A stretch of 64,000 nucleotides of DNA from Prado023 sp963700395 (GTDB lineage: Bacteria > Actinomycetota > Actinomycetes > S36-B12 > CAIYMF01). Below, one piece after another: positions 18,245 through 27,266 of the stretch (within the stretch, counting starts at the first letter, position 1; each line of letters opens with the position of its first letter). The notes under the pieces were generated by a model that was given only the letters and a program-made list of their open reading frames with translations, was not told where the DNA came from and searched no databases. Made by a program: the position numbers and the translations under genes. The stretch spans positions 930,001 through 994,000 of the forward strand of contig CAVOXI010000001.1 in the NCBI GenBank assembly GCA_963700395.1, given 5' to 3'.

Positions 18245-19743
18245 GTCAACGCCTCCAACGCCTCACGCACCACGAGTCGGTCGTCGAACGGTGTGACCAC
18301 TCCTGCCACCTCCTGGCCCTGCTCGTGCCCCTTGCCCAGCAGCAGGACGCAGTCCGCGGGACCGGCCAGGCGCACGGCGTGGGCGATCGCGTCCCGGCGC
18401 TCGCCCTCGTCGTACAGCACGCCACGATCAGCAGGGCCGACCGCCCGGGCGCCCTCCATGATGGCGGCTCGGATCGCTGATGGCGCCTCCGAGCGGGGGT
18501 TGTCGTCGGTGACGATCAGGACGTCGGCCCCGCGGGCCGCGACCTCCCCCATCACCGGGCGCTTCTCCCGGTCGCGGTCACCGCCGCAGCCGAGCACCAC
18601 GATCACGTCGCCGGTGACGGCGTCACGCGCCGCGGAGATCGCCCGGGCGACAGCGTCAGGACTGTGCGCGTAGTCGACCAGCACCAGGAAGTCCTGGCCG
18701 GCCTGCACCCGCTCCATCCGGCCCGGGACCCCACCGGAGGCCCCGATGCCCGCCACCGCCACCTCGGCGTCGACCCCGTGGTGGACCGCCGCGGCCACGG
18801 CGGCCAGGGCGTTGGCGACGTTGAACATCCCCGGCATGCCGATGCGGGCGGCGAGCACCACTCCGGGGCCGTGGACGGTGAAGGCCGTCGTGCCCTGATG
18901 ACCCGGGGCGACGTCGCTGACCGTCCAGTCCGCCGGAGAACCCACCGAGTAGGTCGTGACCGGGATGGTCGCAGCAGCGGCCAGGCGACGACCCCACTCG
19001 TCGTCGAGGCACACCAGCCCGGCGGCCGCGCGCTGCGGGGTGAACAGCATGGACTTGGCCGCGAAGTACGAGGCCATGTCGCCATGGAAGTCCAGGTGGT
19101 CCTGGCTCAGGTTCGTGAAGACGGCGAGGTCGAAGGTCACGCCGTCCACCCGACCCAGCTCCAGGGCGTGGCTGGACACCTCCATGGTCACCGCCGATGC
19201 GCCACGTTCCCGCATGACGGCCAGCAGGGCGTGCAGGTCGGGGGCCTCGGGCGTCGTGCGCGTGGCCGGGATCACGTCGTCGCCGATGTGCGTGGCAACA
19301 GTCCCGATCACCCCGGTGATGTGCCCACCGGCGCGAAGCGCGGCGTCGAGGAGGTAGCTCGTGGTCGTCTTGCCGTTCGTCCCCGTGATGCCCGTGGTCG
19401 CCATCGCCCCGGCCGGATCGCCGTAGACCCACGCGGACACCGCGCCGAGCACCCCGCGCGGGTCGTCGACGACCAGGACGGGCACGTCCACCCCACCCGA
19501 CGCCTCGATGGCCTCGACCCCGGACCGGTCCGTGAGGATGGCCGCCGCACCGGCGGACTGGGCCATCGCGGCGAACCGGGCCCCATGGGTGGTGAACCCG
19601 GGCAGTGCGGCATAGAGGTCCCCGGCGTGCACCCGTCGGGAGTCCAAGGTGACGCCGGTCACGACCTCGGGCGGCCCGGCCGGCAGCCCCAGCATGCTGC
19701 GCAGGTCGGCCCCGCTCACGCGGACGCCGGTCGGTCGGATCAC
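18241..19743 (-). CDS. murE: UDP-MurNAc-tripeptide synthetase, meso-diaminopimelate type
   Basis: Adds the third stem amino acid. 500 residues. ATP loop GTNGKTTTSYLLDAAL, the FTNLSQDHLDFHG block, and DDNPRSEAP near residue 420 are present. The DNPR motif is the known specificity marker for meso-diaminopimelate rather than lysine, so mDAP-type peptidoglycan is inferred. Start GTG 19743 is 5 bp after the ftsI stop with no strong Shine-Dalgarno, suggesting re-initiation from ftsI. Confidence 0.96.
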   Translation of the reverse strand: MIRPTGVRVSGADLRSMLGLPAGPPEVVTGVTLDSRRVHAGDLYAALPGFTTHGARFAAMAQSAGAAAILTDRSGVEAIEASGGVDVPVLVVDDPRGVLGAVSAWVYGDPAGAMATTGITGTNGKTTTSYLLDAALRAGGHITGVIGTVATHIGDDVIPATRTTPEAPDLHALLAVMRERGASAVTMEVSSHALELGRVDGVTFDLAVFTNLSQDHLDFHGDMASYFAAKSMLFTPQRAAAGLVCLDDEWGRRLAAAATIPVTTYSVGSPADWTVSDVAPGHQGTTAFTVHGPGVVLAARIGMPGMFNVANALAAVAAAVHHGVDAEVAVAGIGASGGVPGRMERVQAGQDFLVLVDYAHSPDAVARAISAARDAVTGDVIVVLGCGGDRDREKRPVMGEVAARGADVLIVTDDNPRSEAPSAIRAAIMEGARAVGPADRGVLYDEGERRDAIAHAVRLAGPADCVLLLGKGHEQGQEVAGVVTPFDDRLVVREALEALT

Positions 19744-19748
19744 GGCGA

Positions 19749-21524
19749 CTACCAGTCGGTCGGGATCACGGGGGACTTGGTGCCCGACGGCGGGATCTTC
19801 AGCTCCTGGAGCGCGTAGGACATCACGGCCTTGAACACCGGACCACCGAGGACGCCGCCGTAGTGCCCGTTCTTCGGGTCCTGCAGGACCACCTGCACGA
19901 CGATCTCGGGATCGTCAGCCGGCGCGAAGCCGATGAAGGAGGCGCTGAAGCCGGAGTACCCGCCGTTCACGGCCCGCTCGGCGGTGCCGGTCTTGCCGGC
20001 GACGCGGTAGCCGGGGATCGCGGCAATCGCGCCTGTGCCCTCGGTGACCACGTTCTCCAGCATCTTTGCCATCGTCCTGGCCGTCTTCTTGCTCACGACC
20101 TTCACGCCCGGCTGCGTCGGGGCGGCCTCGAAGGAGCCATCCGGGTTGACGTACCCGTCGATCAGCCGCGGCGTGAGCCGGACGCCGTTGTTGGCGATGG
20201 TCTGGTAGACCCCGGCCACCTGCAACGAGGTGACGGAGTAGCTCTGGCCGTAGGCCAGGGCCTGGAAGGTGGTCGGCCACCAGTTCTCGGGCTTGGGCAG
20301 CAGGCCGTTCTCCTCGCCCGGGAACTTCAGCCCGGTGGGCTGGCCCATGCCGAACTTGCGCTGGTACTCGTAGAGCTTCTCGCCGCCGATCTTGTCCGCG
20401 AAGAGGATCGTGCCGATGTTGCTGGACTCCGCCAGGACCCCGTTGAGGGTCAGGCGCAGGGTGCCGTGGTCGGTGTGGTCGTGGGTGGTGTGCCCCGCCC
20501 GGTTGAGCACCGGGGGCACAGTGATCTTCGTGGTGGGCTTGGCCTTGCCCTCCTCGAGGACTGCGGACATCGTGAGCACCTTGCCCGTCGAACCCGGCTC
20601 GTAGATCTCGGAGACCGGACGGTTGCCCATGTCCTGCTTGTCGGCGTCGCGGTAGTTGTTGGGGTCGAAGGTCGGGGCCGTGGCCATCGCGAGGACGCGG
20701 CCCGTCTTGGCCTCCAGGACCGTGACCGTCCCGCTCTCGGCGTTGGCCTCGCGGACGCGGGTCGCGATCGCCCGCTGGGCGACGTACTGGATGTCGCGGT
20801 TGATCGTGAGCTGCACGCCCTGGCCCGGTTGGGGCGCGCGCAGGAGGTCCTCAGCCGAGGGGATCGCCTGGCCGGCGGCGCCCTGCTCGAACGTCCGGGA
20901 GCCGTCGACGCCCTTGAGCCGGGAGTCCAGTGACATCTCGAGGCCGCCGGACCCCACGCCCTCGGCATTCACGAAGCCCAGGACGTTGGCCGCGAGCGTC
21001 CCCGACGGGTAGGTGCGCCTGGTCGTCTTCTCGCTGAAGATGCCGACGATGTCGAGGTCCTTGATCTGGCGCCACTGCTCGGGGGTGAGCCCCTTGGTGA
21101 TGTAGACGAACTTGTCGGTGCCCGTCAGCTTCTGCTGCAGCGCTGCCTGGTCCATCCCCAGCATCGGGGCCAGCCTGGCTGCAGCCTCGGCGGGGTCCTT
21201 GATGAGGTTCTGGTCGGCGGTGACGTTGCGGGACTCGACGGTGATCGCCAGCGGTGCGCCCTCGGAGTCGTAGATGGGCCCGCGGTCGGCGGGCAGCGGC
21301 AGCGTGCGGCTGCGCTGGTTCTGGCCCATCGCGGCCAGGTCGTCTCCCTTGAGGACCATGAGGTCGAAGACCCTGCCCGCATAGATGCTCAGCAGCATCA
21401 GGACGGCGAAGGTCAGGTAGATCGCGCGCGTCCTGCCCTCACCGCGGCGGAAGGTCCTCGGCGCCGGGATGCTCGAGGGATCGGGCTGCGTGCGCGGTGC
21501 GCGGGGTGGGGCGACGGAGCTCAC
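19749..21524 (-). CDS. ftsI: Septal penicillin-binding protein FtsI (PBP3, class B)
   Basis: DD-transpeptidase that cross-links septal peptidoglycan. 591 residues from GTG 21524, which overlaps the ftsL stop (GTGA). One membrane helix (TRAIYLTFAVLMLLSIYAGRV) lies at about residues 28-48. The dimerisation domain follows. The catalytic triad is complete: STGK (in EPGSTGKVLTMS), SSN (AESSNIGTI) and KTG (VAGKTGTAER). No PASTA domain is seen. As written the frame continues upstream into ftsL and would give an apparent 860-residue fusion. This results from the ftsL frameshift and is not a real fusion. Confidence 0.96.
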   Translation of the reverse strand: MSSVAPPRAPRTQPDPSSIPAPRTFRRGEGRTRAIYLTFAVLMLLSIYAGRVFDLMVLKGDDLAAMGQNQRSRTLPLPADRGPIYDSEGAPLAITVESRNVTADQNLIKDPAEAAARLAPMLGMDQAALQQKLTGTDKFVYITKGLTPEQWRQIKDLDIVGIFSEKTTRRTYPSGTLAANVLGFVNAEGVGSGGLEMSLDSRLKGVDGSRTFEQGAAGQAIPSAEDLLRAPQPGQGVQLTINRDIQYVAQRAIATRVREANAESGTVTVLEAKTGRVLAMATAPTFDPNNYRDADKQDMGNRPVSEIYEPGSTGKVLTMSAVLEEGKAKPTTKITVPPVLNRAGHTTHDHTDHGTLRLTLNGVLAESSNIGTILFADKIGGEKLYEYQRKFGMGQPTGLKFPGEENGLLPKPENWWPTTFQALAYGQSYSVTSLQVAGVYQTIANNGVRLTPRLIDGYVNPDGSFEAAPTQPGVKVVSKKTARTMAKMLENVVTEGTGAIAAIPGYRVAGKTGTAERAVNGGYSGFSASFIGFAPADDPEIVVQVVLQDPKNGHYGGVLGGPVFKAVMSYALQELKIPPSGTKSPVIPTDW

Positions 21525-22331
21525 GGGTTCACCCCCTGCTGGGTCGTGGCGGGGGCGGGGCTCACGGCGGGGTCCACCGCGGGGCTGGTCGCCGGGGTCG
21601 GTTCCGGGCTGGGAGCGGCTGGGTCGAGGCCGGTCGCGGGGTCGAGCGCGGGATCCACTGCCGGAGCGAGGCCGGTCGACCGGGTCGAGGGCGGGGTCGA
21701 CGTTCGGATCGGCGGCCGTGGCGGTGGCCGAATCGCTCGATGAGGGCGTCGGGGTGGGCTGGATGCCGGGGGCACCGGCGAAGTCGACTGGCCCGGTCGG
21801 CGCGGGCGCCGGCACCGGCTCGCCGAGCACCTTCCCGTCGGACAGGCGCAGGAAGACCGGCGCCGCCGCCGGGACCATGCCGAGCTTGCGCGCCGCCTTC
21901 TCGACCTCCCGGGGAGCCTCGGCCTGCTGGACCGAGCGAGCGAGGGCCTCCTCCTTCTCGGCAAGCAGGATCAGGTCGATCTCGAGCTCGTGCTGGCGGA
22001 AGGCCCCCTGGCTGATGACGGTGTTCAGCAGCAGGACGGCGAACAGCCCCGCAGCGAGTGCCGCGGTGCACACGAGCAGCATGCGGTGGCGCGGTGACCT
22101 GGGCCGGGACGTCGCCACGCGGGGGCGTTCGCGGCGTCGGGGCCCGGGCCCGGGGGCATCGACCACGTCCTGGGACCCGTCGAGTCCGGACATGTCCTCG
22201 CGCGGCTCGGCGACGGCCGCACGCTCGTGTCGAGCGGCCGTGCGGGTGGCACGGGTCGTCCGCGTCGTCCGGGATGTTCGGGCGCCCGCAGGTCGGGTCT
22301 CGCGGCGGCCTGCCGTACGCGTCGAACTCAT
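21521..22331 (-). CDS. ftsL: Cell division protein FtsL, broken by one inserted base
   Basis: Bitopic divisome protein. A basic, Arg/Thr-rich cytoplasmic N-terminus of about 80 residues precedes a membrane helix (RMLLVCTAALAAGLFAVLLLN, about residues 83-103). A short coiled coil (ELEIDLILLAEKEEALARSVQQ) and EVEKAARKLGM follow, then a long Pro/Asp/Ala tail with repeated DPALDP and DPAV units. Removing one base at about 21671-21672 restores the tail and a natural end at GVNP-TGA, overlapping the ftsI start, giving 269 residues. Mycobacterial FtsL is also long and proline rich. ATG 22331 directly follows the rsmH stop. Confidence 0.88.
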
Positions 22332-23291
22332 TCAGACCTCCCGTGAATCGACCTTCTCCACGGCCCGAAGCCGCACCGAGGCGGCACGCGGGTTTCGCAG
22401 GACCTCATCTTCCGACGCTTTCTGCGATCCGCGTGTCAGCACACGCGCAGTGGGTCGCAATTCCTCGGGAATCACCGGAAGCCCGTGCGGGACGATGGGG
22501 CTCACGGCGGGCGCCAGGGCCGCCTTCACGATCCGGTCCTCCCCCGAGTGATAGCTCAGGACCACCATCCGGCCACCCACTTCGAGCACGGACAGCGCCG
22601 CAGGGATCGCCCTGCGGAGCACGTCGAGCTCGGAGTTGACCTCGATCCGCAGCGCCTGGAACGTGCGCTTGGCAGGGTTGCCCCCGGTCCGCCGGGCAGG
22701 TGCTGGGATGGTGTCGCGGATGAGCTCGACCAGGCGGGGGCTGGTGGTGAACGGCTCGCGCTCACGCTCCCGGACGATCGCCCGGGCCAGCGGTCCGGCG
22801 AACTTCTCCTCCCCATAGCTGCGAAGGATCCGGGCGAGATCGCCGACGGGGTAGGTGTTGAGCACCTCGGCTGCGGTGATCCCCTGCGTCTGGTCCATCC
22901 GCATGTCCAGGAGCGCGTCCTGGGAGTAGGCGAAACCACGATCCGCCACGTCGAGCTGCATCGAGGACACCCCGAGGTCGAACAGGATCGCGTCCACCCG
23001 TCGGTAGCCCAACCCGCTGATGGCCGCCGGCAGCTCGTCGTAGACGCAGTGGACCGGCCGGAACCGATCCGCGAACGGTGCAAGCCGGGCGCCAGCCCGC
23101 GCCAGCGCCTCGGTGTCGCGGTCCAACCCGACGACGACCAGCTCCGGGTGGGCGGCCAGCATCGCCTCCGCGTGGCCTCCGAGGCCAAGGGTGGCGTCGA
23201 CCGCCACGGCACCTGGCCGGCTCAGGGCGGGTCCGAGCAGCTCCAGGCAGCGCTCGAGCAGGACGGGCACATGCCCGGCGTCCGTGCTCAC
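22332..23291 (-). CDS. rsmH: 16S rRNA m4C1402 methyltransferase RsmH (MraW)
   Basis: S-adenosylmethionine-dependent methylation of C1402 N4 in 16S rRNA. 319 residues. HVPVLLER at the N-terminus, SAM loop DATLGLGGHAEAML, DLGVSSMQLD, FAYSQDALLDMRMD and VLSYHSGEDRIVK are all present. The best start is GTG 23291. It has no Shine-Dalgarno of its own but overlaps (GTGA) the stop of a 31-codon ORF with a perfect AGGAGG, so its translation is probably coupled to that ORF. Confidence 0.95.
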   Translation of the reverse strand: MSTDAGHVPVLLERCLELLGPALSRPGAVAVDATLGLGGHAEAMLAAHPELVVVGLDRDTEALARAGARLAPFADRFRPVHCVYDELPAAISGLGYRRVDAILFDLGVSSMQLDVADRGFAYSQDALLDMRMDQTQGITAAEVLNTYPVGDLARILRSYGEEKFAGPLARAIVREREREPFTTSPRLVELIRDTIPAPARRTGGNPAKRTFQALRIEVNSELDVLRRAIPAALSVLEVGGRMVVLSYHSGEDRIVKAALAPAVSPIVPHGLPVIPEELRPTARVLTRGSQKASEDEVLRNPRAASVRLRAVEKVDSREV

Positions 23292-23383
23292 CCCGGAGCC
23301 ATCACGTGGCTGATCAGGTACACGGTGGCGGCCGAGCACAGCACGGAGGCAGGGAGGGCGAGGTACCGGCGGAGCCTGTGCAC
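23288..23383 (-). CDS. 31-residue hydrophobic small ORF coupled to rsmH
   Basis: Not recognised. GTG 23383 follows a perfect AGGAGG (23395-23390) at six-base spacing. The stop TGA overlaps the rsmH start as GTGA. The product begins MHRLRRYLALP, a basic head, and continues as one hydrophobic stretch (SVLCSAATVYLISHVM) of membrane-spanning character. Its context argues for real translation: rsmH lacks its own ribosome-binding site, and the overlap geometry matches that of other gene pairs in this operon. It may be a small membrane peptide or a leader whose only job is to deliver ribosomes to rsmH. Confidence 0.6.
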   Translation of the reverse strand: MHRLRRYLALPASVLCSAATVYLISHVMAPG

Positions 23384-23438
23384 GGGGCACCTCCTGGGTG
23401 GGGAACGGGCCGTACCACCAGGCCCCCCGCCGCGTCTC

Positions 23439-23493
23439 CGGCGCCGGGGAAGTGGCGTCGGGGTGGTCTCGGCGCCGGGGAAGTGGCGTCGGG
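23439..23493. repeat. Two 24-bp direct repeats between mraZ and rsmH
   Basis: CGGCGCCGGGGAAGTGGCG plus TCGGG occurs exactly twice, at 23439-23463 region and 23470-23493, with a 31-bp period. Each copy contains the palindrome GGCGCC. The rest of the 242-bp gap holds only the small ORF. Function unknown. Confidence 0.7.
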
Positions 23494-23533
23494 ATCGCGG
23501 AGGGGAATCTCATGGGGCGGACAGGGGCAGCGC

Positions 23534-23971
23534 TCAGGGCAGGACGACACCACCCTCCTGGTCGAGCTCCGCGAACTCGGCCTCGTGGTGGGACAGGTAG
23601 GTCTCCCAGGCGTCTGCGGCCCAGATCTCGATGCGGGTGTCCGCACCGACGACGGTGAGCTCGCGATCCAGGGACGCATAGTCGCGCAGGACTGGCGGCA
23701 CGGTCAGCCGGCCCTGGCGGTCCAGCGACTCGTCGTAGGCCGAGGAGAAGAACACTCGCGTCATCGCGCGCACGCGGGCATTGGCCTGGGCGCTCGCACG
23801 CAGCTCCGCGGCGTAGGTGTCGAACTCGGCGCGCGGCCAGACCACCAGGCAGTGGTCCTGGCCCTTGGTCAGCACCAGTCCCTCGGCGAGGGGCTCACGG
23901 AACTTGGCGGGCAGGATGATGCGGCCCTTCTCGTCCAGCTTCGGGAAATGCGTCCCGAGGAACACGGCCAC
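23534..23971 (-). CDS. mraZ: Transcriptional regulator MraZ
   Basis: DNA-binding repressor of the dcw operon, built from two SpoVT/AbrB-like repeats. Both signature loops are visible: DEKGRIILPAKFRE near residue 13 and DRQGRLTVPPVLRDY near residue 87. 145 residues if started at GTG 23971; the internal GTG 23965 would give MFLGTHFPKLDEKGR, closer to the usual family start, and both share the GGGAGGTGA ribosome site. It is the first gene of the minus-strand division operon, with its own boxes upstream. Confidence 0.95.
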   Translation of the reverse strand: MAVFLGTHFPKLDEKGRIILPAKFREPLAEGLVLTKGQDHCLVVWPRAEFDTYAAELRASAQANARVRAMTRVFFSSAYDESLDRQGRLTVPPVLRDYASLDRELTVVGADTRIEIWAADAWETYLSHHEAEFAELDQEGGVVLP

Positions 23972-24033
23972 TCACCTCCCTCCCGCCCCCGGTGGCGCAC
24001 GCACCAGGGCCCAACACATGGCTCCAACGCGCG

Positions 24034-24098
24034 CCACGATACTCCACATCCCTCCACTTGTCTCCCTATCGGAGGCATTCTCGAGCCCCACCCTCCAC
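24034..24098 (-). promoter_or_regulatory. MraZ operator boxes upstream of mraZ
   Basis: On the minus strand GTGG recurs with exact 10-bp phasing (plus-strand CCAC at 24034, 24044 and 24054), with two more copies at 24088 and 24095. MraZ is known to bind direct repeats of a TGGGN/GTGGN core with about 10-bp period before its own gene, so autoregulation is inferred. The rest of the 365-bp gap to 24336 shows no gene. Confidence 0.6.
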
Positions 24099-24336
24099 AT
24101 CGCCGTGGAACACGGACCGGCGCCCGGCTGGCCGGTCAGGTGGCGGCCCCCCATCGGTGACGCGGGGGCGATCGGGCGTTCCTCACAGGACCCTGCGAAT
24201 CGCCGCAGAACCACACTGCATCGCCGGAACTCGTGCCGGGTGGAGGAGTCTCGGCCCCTTCACAGCGTGGGACGGGCCGCTGGATGATCACCCTCCACCA
24301 CAGGCGTCCGGGTGACCGGGGAGGGTCAGGAGTCGC

Positions 24337-26539
24337 ATGAGGAACAGCAGATGGCAGCTCCCGACCGCGGCCCTGGGTGCCATGGCCCTGGCACTGGGGC
24401 TCCTCCTGACCGGTGCTGCCGACGCGGCCACCGCGAGCGCGCCGGTGCTGTTCGCTGATGGGTTCGAGTCCGGGTCGACATCAGCGTGGTCCTCCGGCGC
24501 CGGGTTGGTCGTGGGCACCGCCGCCCCCGTGGCCGACGGCACCTACGCGGCACGGGCCACCATGACCGGGTCCCCGGCCTACGCCCAGGGCGAACCTGTC
24601 CACCACGACGACCGAGGCCACCACCAGCGTCAAGGTCAACCTCGCCAGCATCTCCGGGACCTCCGCGCTGAACTTCCTGAAGCTGCGCACCGCCACCGGC
24701 ACCGCACTGGCCGAGGTGTTCATCACCCCCTCACGGGTCCTCGGCCTGCGCAACGACGTCACCGCCGTGGCCACGAACTCCACCACCGTGGTCACCACCG
24801 GCACCTGGCACACCATCACCCTGCACGCCATCATCGCCGGGACCACCAGCACCATCGACGTCACCTACGACGGCACCCCCCTGACCACCCTGGGATCCAC
24901 CACCACCAACCTCGGCACCACCCCCATCGGACGCATCCAGATCGGCGAGAACGTCACCGGCCGCACCGCAGACCTCAGCTACGACACCATCACCACCACC
25001 GGCCCCACCCCCACCCCCACCCCCACCCCGAGCGCGACGCCCACCCCGACGCCCACCGCGAGCGCGCCGGTGCTGTTCGCCGATGGGTTCGAGTCCGGGT
25101 CGACATCAGCGTGGTCCTCCGGCGCCGGGTTGGTCGTGGGCACCGCCGCCCCCGTGGCCGACGGCACCTACGCGGCACGGGCCACCATGACCGGGTCCCC
25201 GGCCTACGCCCAGGGCAACCTGTCCACCACGACGACCGAGGCCACCACCAGCGTCAAGATCAACCTCGCCAGCATCTCCGGGACCTCCGCGCTGAACTTC
25301 CTGAAGCTGCGCACCGCCACCGGCACCGCACTGGCCGAGGTGTTCATCACCCCCTCACGGGTCCTCGGCCTGCGCAACGACGTCACCGCCGTGGCCACGA
25401 ACTCCACCACCGTGGTCACCACCGGCACCTGGCACACCATCACCCTGCACGCCATCATCGCCGGGACCACCAGCACCATCGACGTCACCTACGACGGCAC
25501 CCCCCTGACCACCCTGGGATCCACCACCACCAACCTCGGCACCACCCCCATCGGACGCATCCAGATCGGCGAGAACGTCACCGGCCGCACCGCAGACCTC
25601 AACTACGACACCATCACCGCCACCGGCCCCACCCCCACCCCAACGCCCACCCCGAGCGCTGACCCGGTCCTGATGGCCGCGGGCGACATCGCATGCGACC
25701 CGCTGAACTCGGCCTTCAAGGGCGGGGCTGGCACGTCGAACGCCTGCCAGATGAATGCAGTCGGGCAGCTCGTCATGGCCGATCCCACGGTCACAGCGGT
25801 CGCTGCGCTCGGCGACGTCCAGTACGAGTGCGGAGGGCTCGCGGCGTTCAACGCCTCCTACGACCAGGCGTGGGGCCGGTTCAAGGCGATGACCTACCCC
25901 GCGGTCGGGAACCACGAGTACATCAAGTCCAGCACGACGACAGCTGCCACCGACTGCGACGCAACGGGAACCGCCGCCGGCTACTTCCAGTACTTCGGCG
26001 CCCGGGCGGGCCAGGGCGACAAGGGCTACTACAGCTACGACCTGGGGACCTGGCACATCATCGTGCTGAACACAACGTGCAGCGCGTCACCTGCTGTCGG
26101 CTGCGGCCCGGGCAGCCCGCAGGAGGTCTGGCTGAGGTCAGACCTCGCGGCACATCCCACCAAGTGCACTCTCGCGTACTTCCACATCCCCGTGTGGACG
26201 TCCGGCGGTCGAGCGGCGAACAACGCCCGGACCTTCCAGCAGGACCTCTACAACGCCGGCGCCGAAGTGGTGCTCACCGGCCACGACCACACGTACGAGC
26301 GGTTCGCGCCGCAGGACCCCAACGGCAACCCGGATCCCAAGGGCCTCCAGGCGTTCGTCGTGGGCACCGGCGGGGCGAACCACACGGCGATGGCGACCCC
26401 GATGCCGAACAGCGTGGTCCGCGATGACAGGACCTTCGGCGTGCTGCGACTCGCGCTGCACGACGGAAGCTACGACTGGCGCTTCATCCCGGTCCCGGGC
26501 GGCACGCTGGCCGACTCGGGCACGGCCACCTGCCACTGA
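24337..26539 (+). CDS. Secreted metallophosphatase with two duplicated N-terminal domains; one inserted base
   Basis: Reconstructed protein of about 733 residues. ATG 24337 follows CAGGAG. A signal peptide (LGAMALALGLLLTGAADA, cleavage near residue 31) leads into two almost identical domains of about 195 residues, each starting ASAPVLFADGFESGS and resembling lectin/laminin-G-like beta-sandwich modules, separated by TPTPTP linkers. The C-terminal calcineurin-like phosphoesterase has GDI, GDVQYEC, GNHEY and GHDHTYERF motifs, as in purple-acid-phosphatase-like enzymes. An extra G at 24592 breaks domain 1. The second copy lacks it (CAGGGCAACC versus CAGGGCGAACC), so the frame can be restored with confidence. 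The protein probably acts outside the cell; substrate unknown. Confidence 0.85.
24428..25020 (+). repeat. Copy 1 of 624-bp tandem duplication
   Basis: Copy 1 encodes domain 1 plus linker of the metallophosphatase. It matches 25053-25644 with only a handful of differences (for example TTCGCTGAT/TTCGCCGAT, GTCAAGGTC/GTCAAGATC, CTCAGC/CTCAAC) plus the extra G at 24592. Confidence 0.95.
25053..25644 (+). repeat. Copy 2 of 624-bp tandem duplication
   Basis: Second, intact copy, offset 624 bp (208 codons, in frame) from copy 1. Roughly 99 percent identity, synonymous sites included, points to recent duplication or gene conversion. Confidence 0.95.
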
Positions 26540-26592
26540 CCCTGCCGCTGGACCACGCCGGCGGGAGGGGCCGCGGGTCGTTGCTGTCGCCC

Positions 26593-27132
26593 CTACTGGG
26601 CGGCAGGCGGTACCTCCATCGGGCCGGTCTTGGCCGCCGGGAAGTAGTCCTGCCCGACGCCGCTGGCGCGGGTCGGCACCATGACCGAGCGGTCGTAGGT
26701 CATGACGACGTCGCCGTCCTGGTTCAGGGCACGGGTCATCATCGAGATGATCCCGAAGTCCGGCCGGGACTTCGACGGGCGCTTGTCGGTGCAGATGCTC
26801 TCGGCGTAGATCGTGTCGCCGACATAGACCGGGTGCGTGAGCTTGATGTTGTTCCATCCGAGGTTGGCCACGGCGTTCTGGCTCATGTCGATGACCGACA
26901 GGCCGAGCACGAGCCCGACGGTGAACCCGGAGACGACGATGATCCGGCCCTCCGTGATCGGGTTCTGCTGCGACAGGTGCGCGTTGAAGTGCATCTGGTT
27001 GGTGTTGCACGTCAGCAGGGTGAACCACGCGTTGTCCGTCTCGGTGATCGTGCGACCGAACGGGTGCTGGTAGGTGTCGCCGACCTCGAAGTCGTCGAAG
27101 AAGCGTCCGAGCACGGCGGGATGTACGGTCAT
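26593..27132 (-). CDS. MaoC family hydratase
   Basis: 179 residues with a hotdog-fold MaoC-like (R-specific enoyl-CoA hydratase type) pattern: FDDFEVGDTYQHPFGRTITETDN at the N-terminus, then HFNAHLSQQNP and PVYVGDTIYAES. The gene has AGGAGG before ATG 27132. It acts on an acyl-CoA-type substrate that cannot be told from sequence; mesaconyl/beta-methylmalyl-CoA dehydratase-like and generic (R)-hydratases share this look. It is monocistronic and divergent from moxR. Confidence 0.8.
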   Translation of the reverse strand: MTVHPAVLGRFFDDFEVGDTYQHPFGRTITETDNAWFTLLTCNTNQMHFNAHLSQQNPITEGRIIVVSGFTVGLVLGLSVIDMSQNAVANLGWNNIKLTHPVYVGDTIYAESICTDKRPSKSRPDFGIISMMTRALNQDGDVVMTYDRSVMVPTRASGVGQDYFPAAKTGPMEVPPAAQ

Positions 27133-27266
27133 GGTTCCTCCTGGATTCGCAACGGGTCGGATCCCATTCTGGCCACGCCATCGGCGACCCCCGCACGCGG
27201 GGGGTGGCGCGACATCAGCCCATGGGTGATGCTTGTCCCTTAGTTCCCCGAGGAGGCCAGCCGGCG

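Noticed and set aside
24981..25060. CRISPR-like or microsatellite array in the TPTPTP linker
   Set aside because: The repeats are in-frame Thr-Pro codons of a protein linker without spacers.
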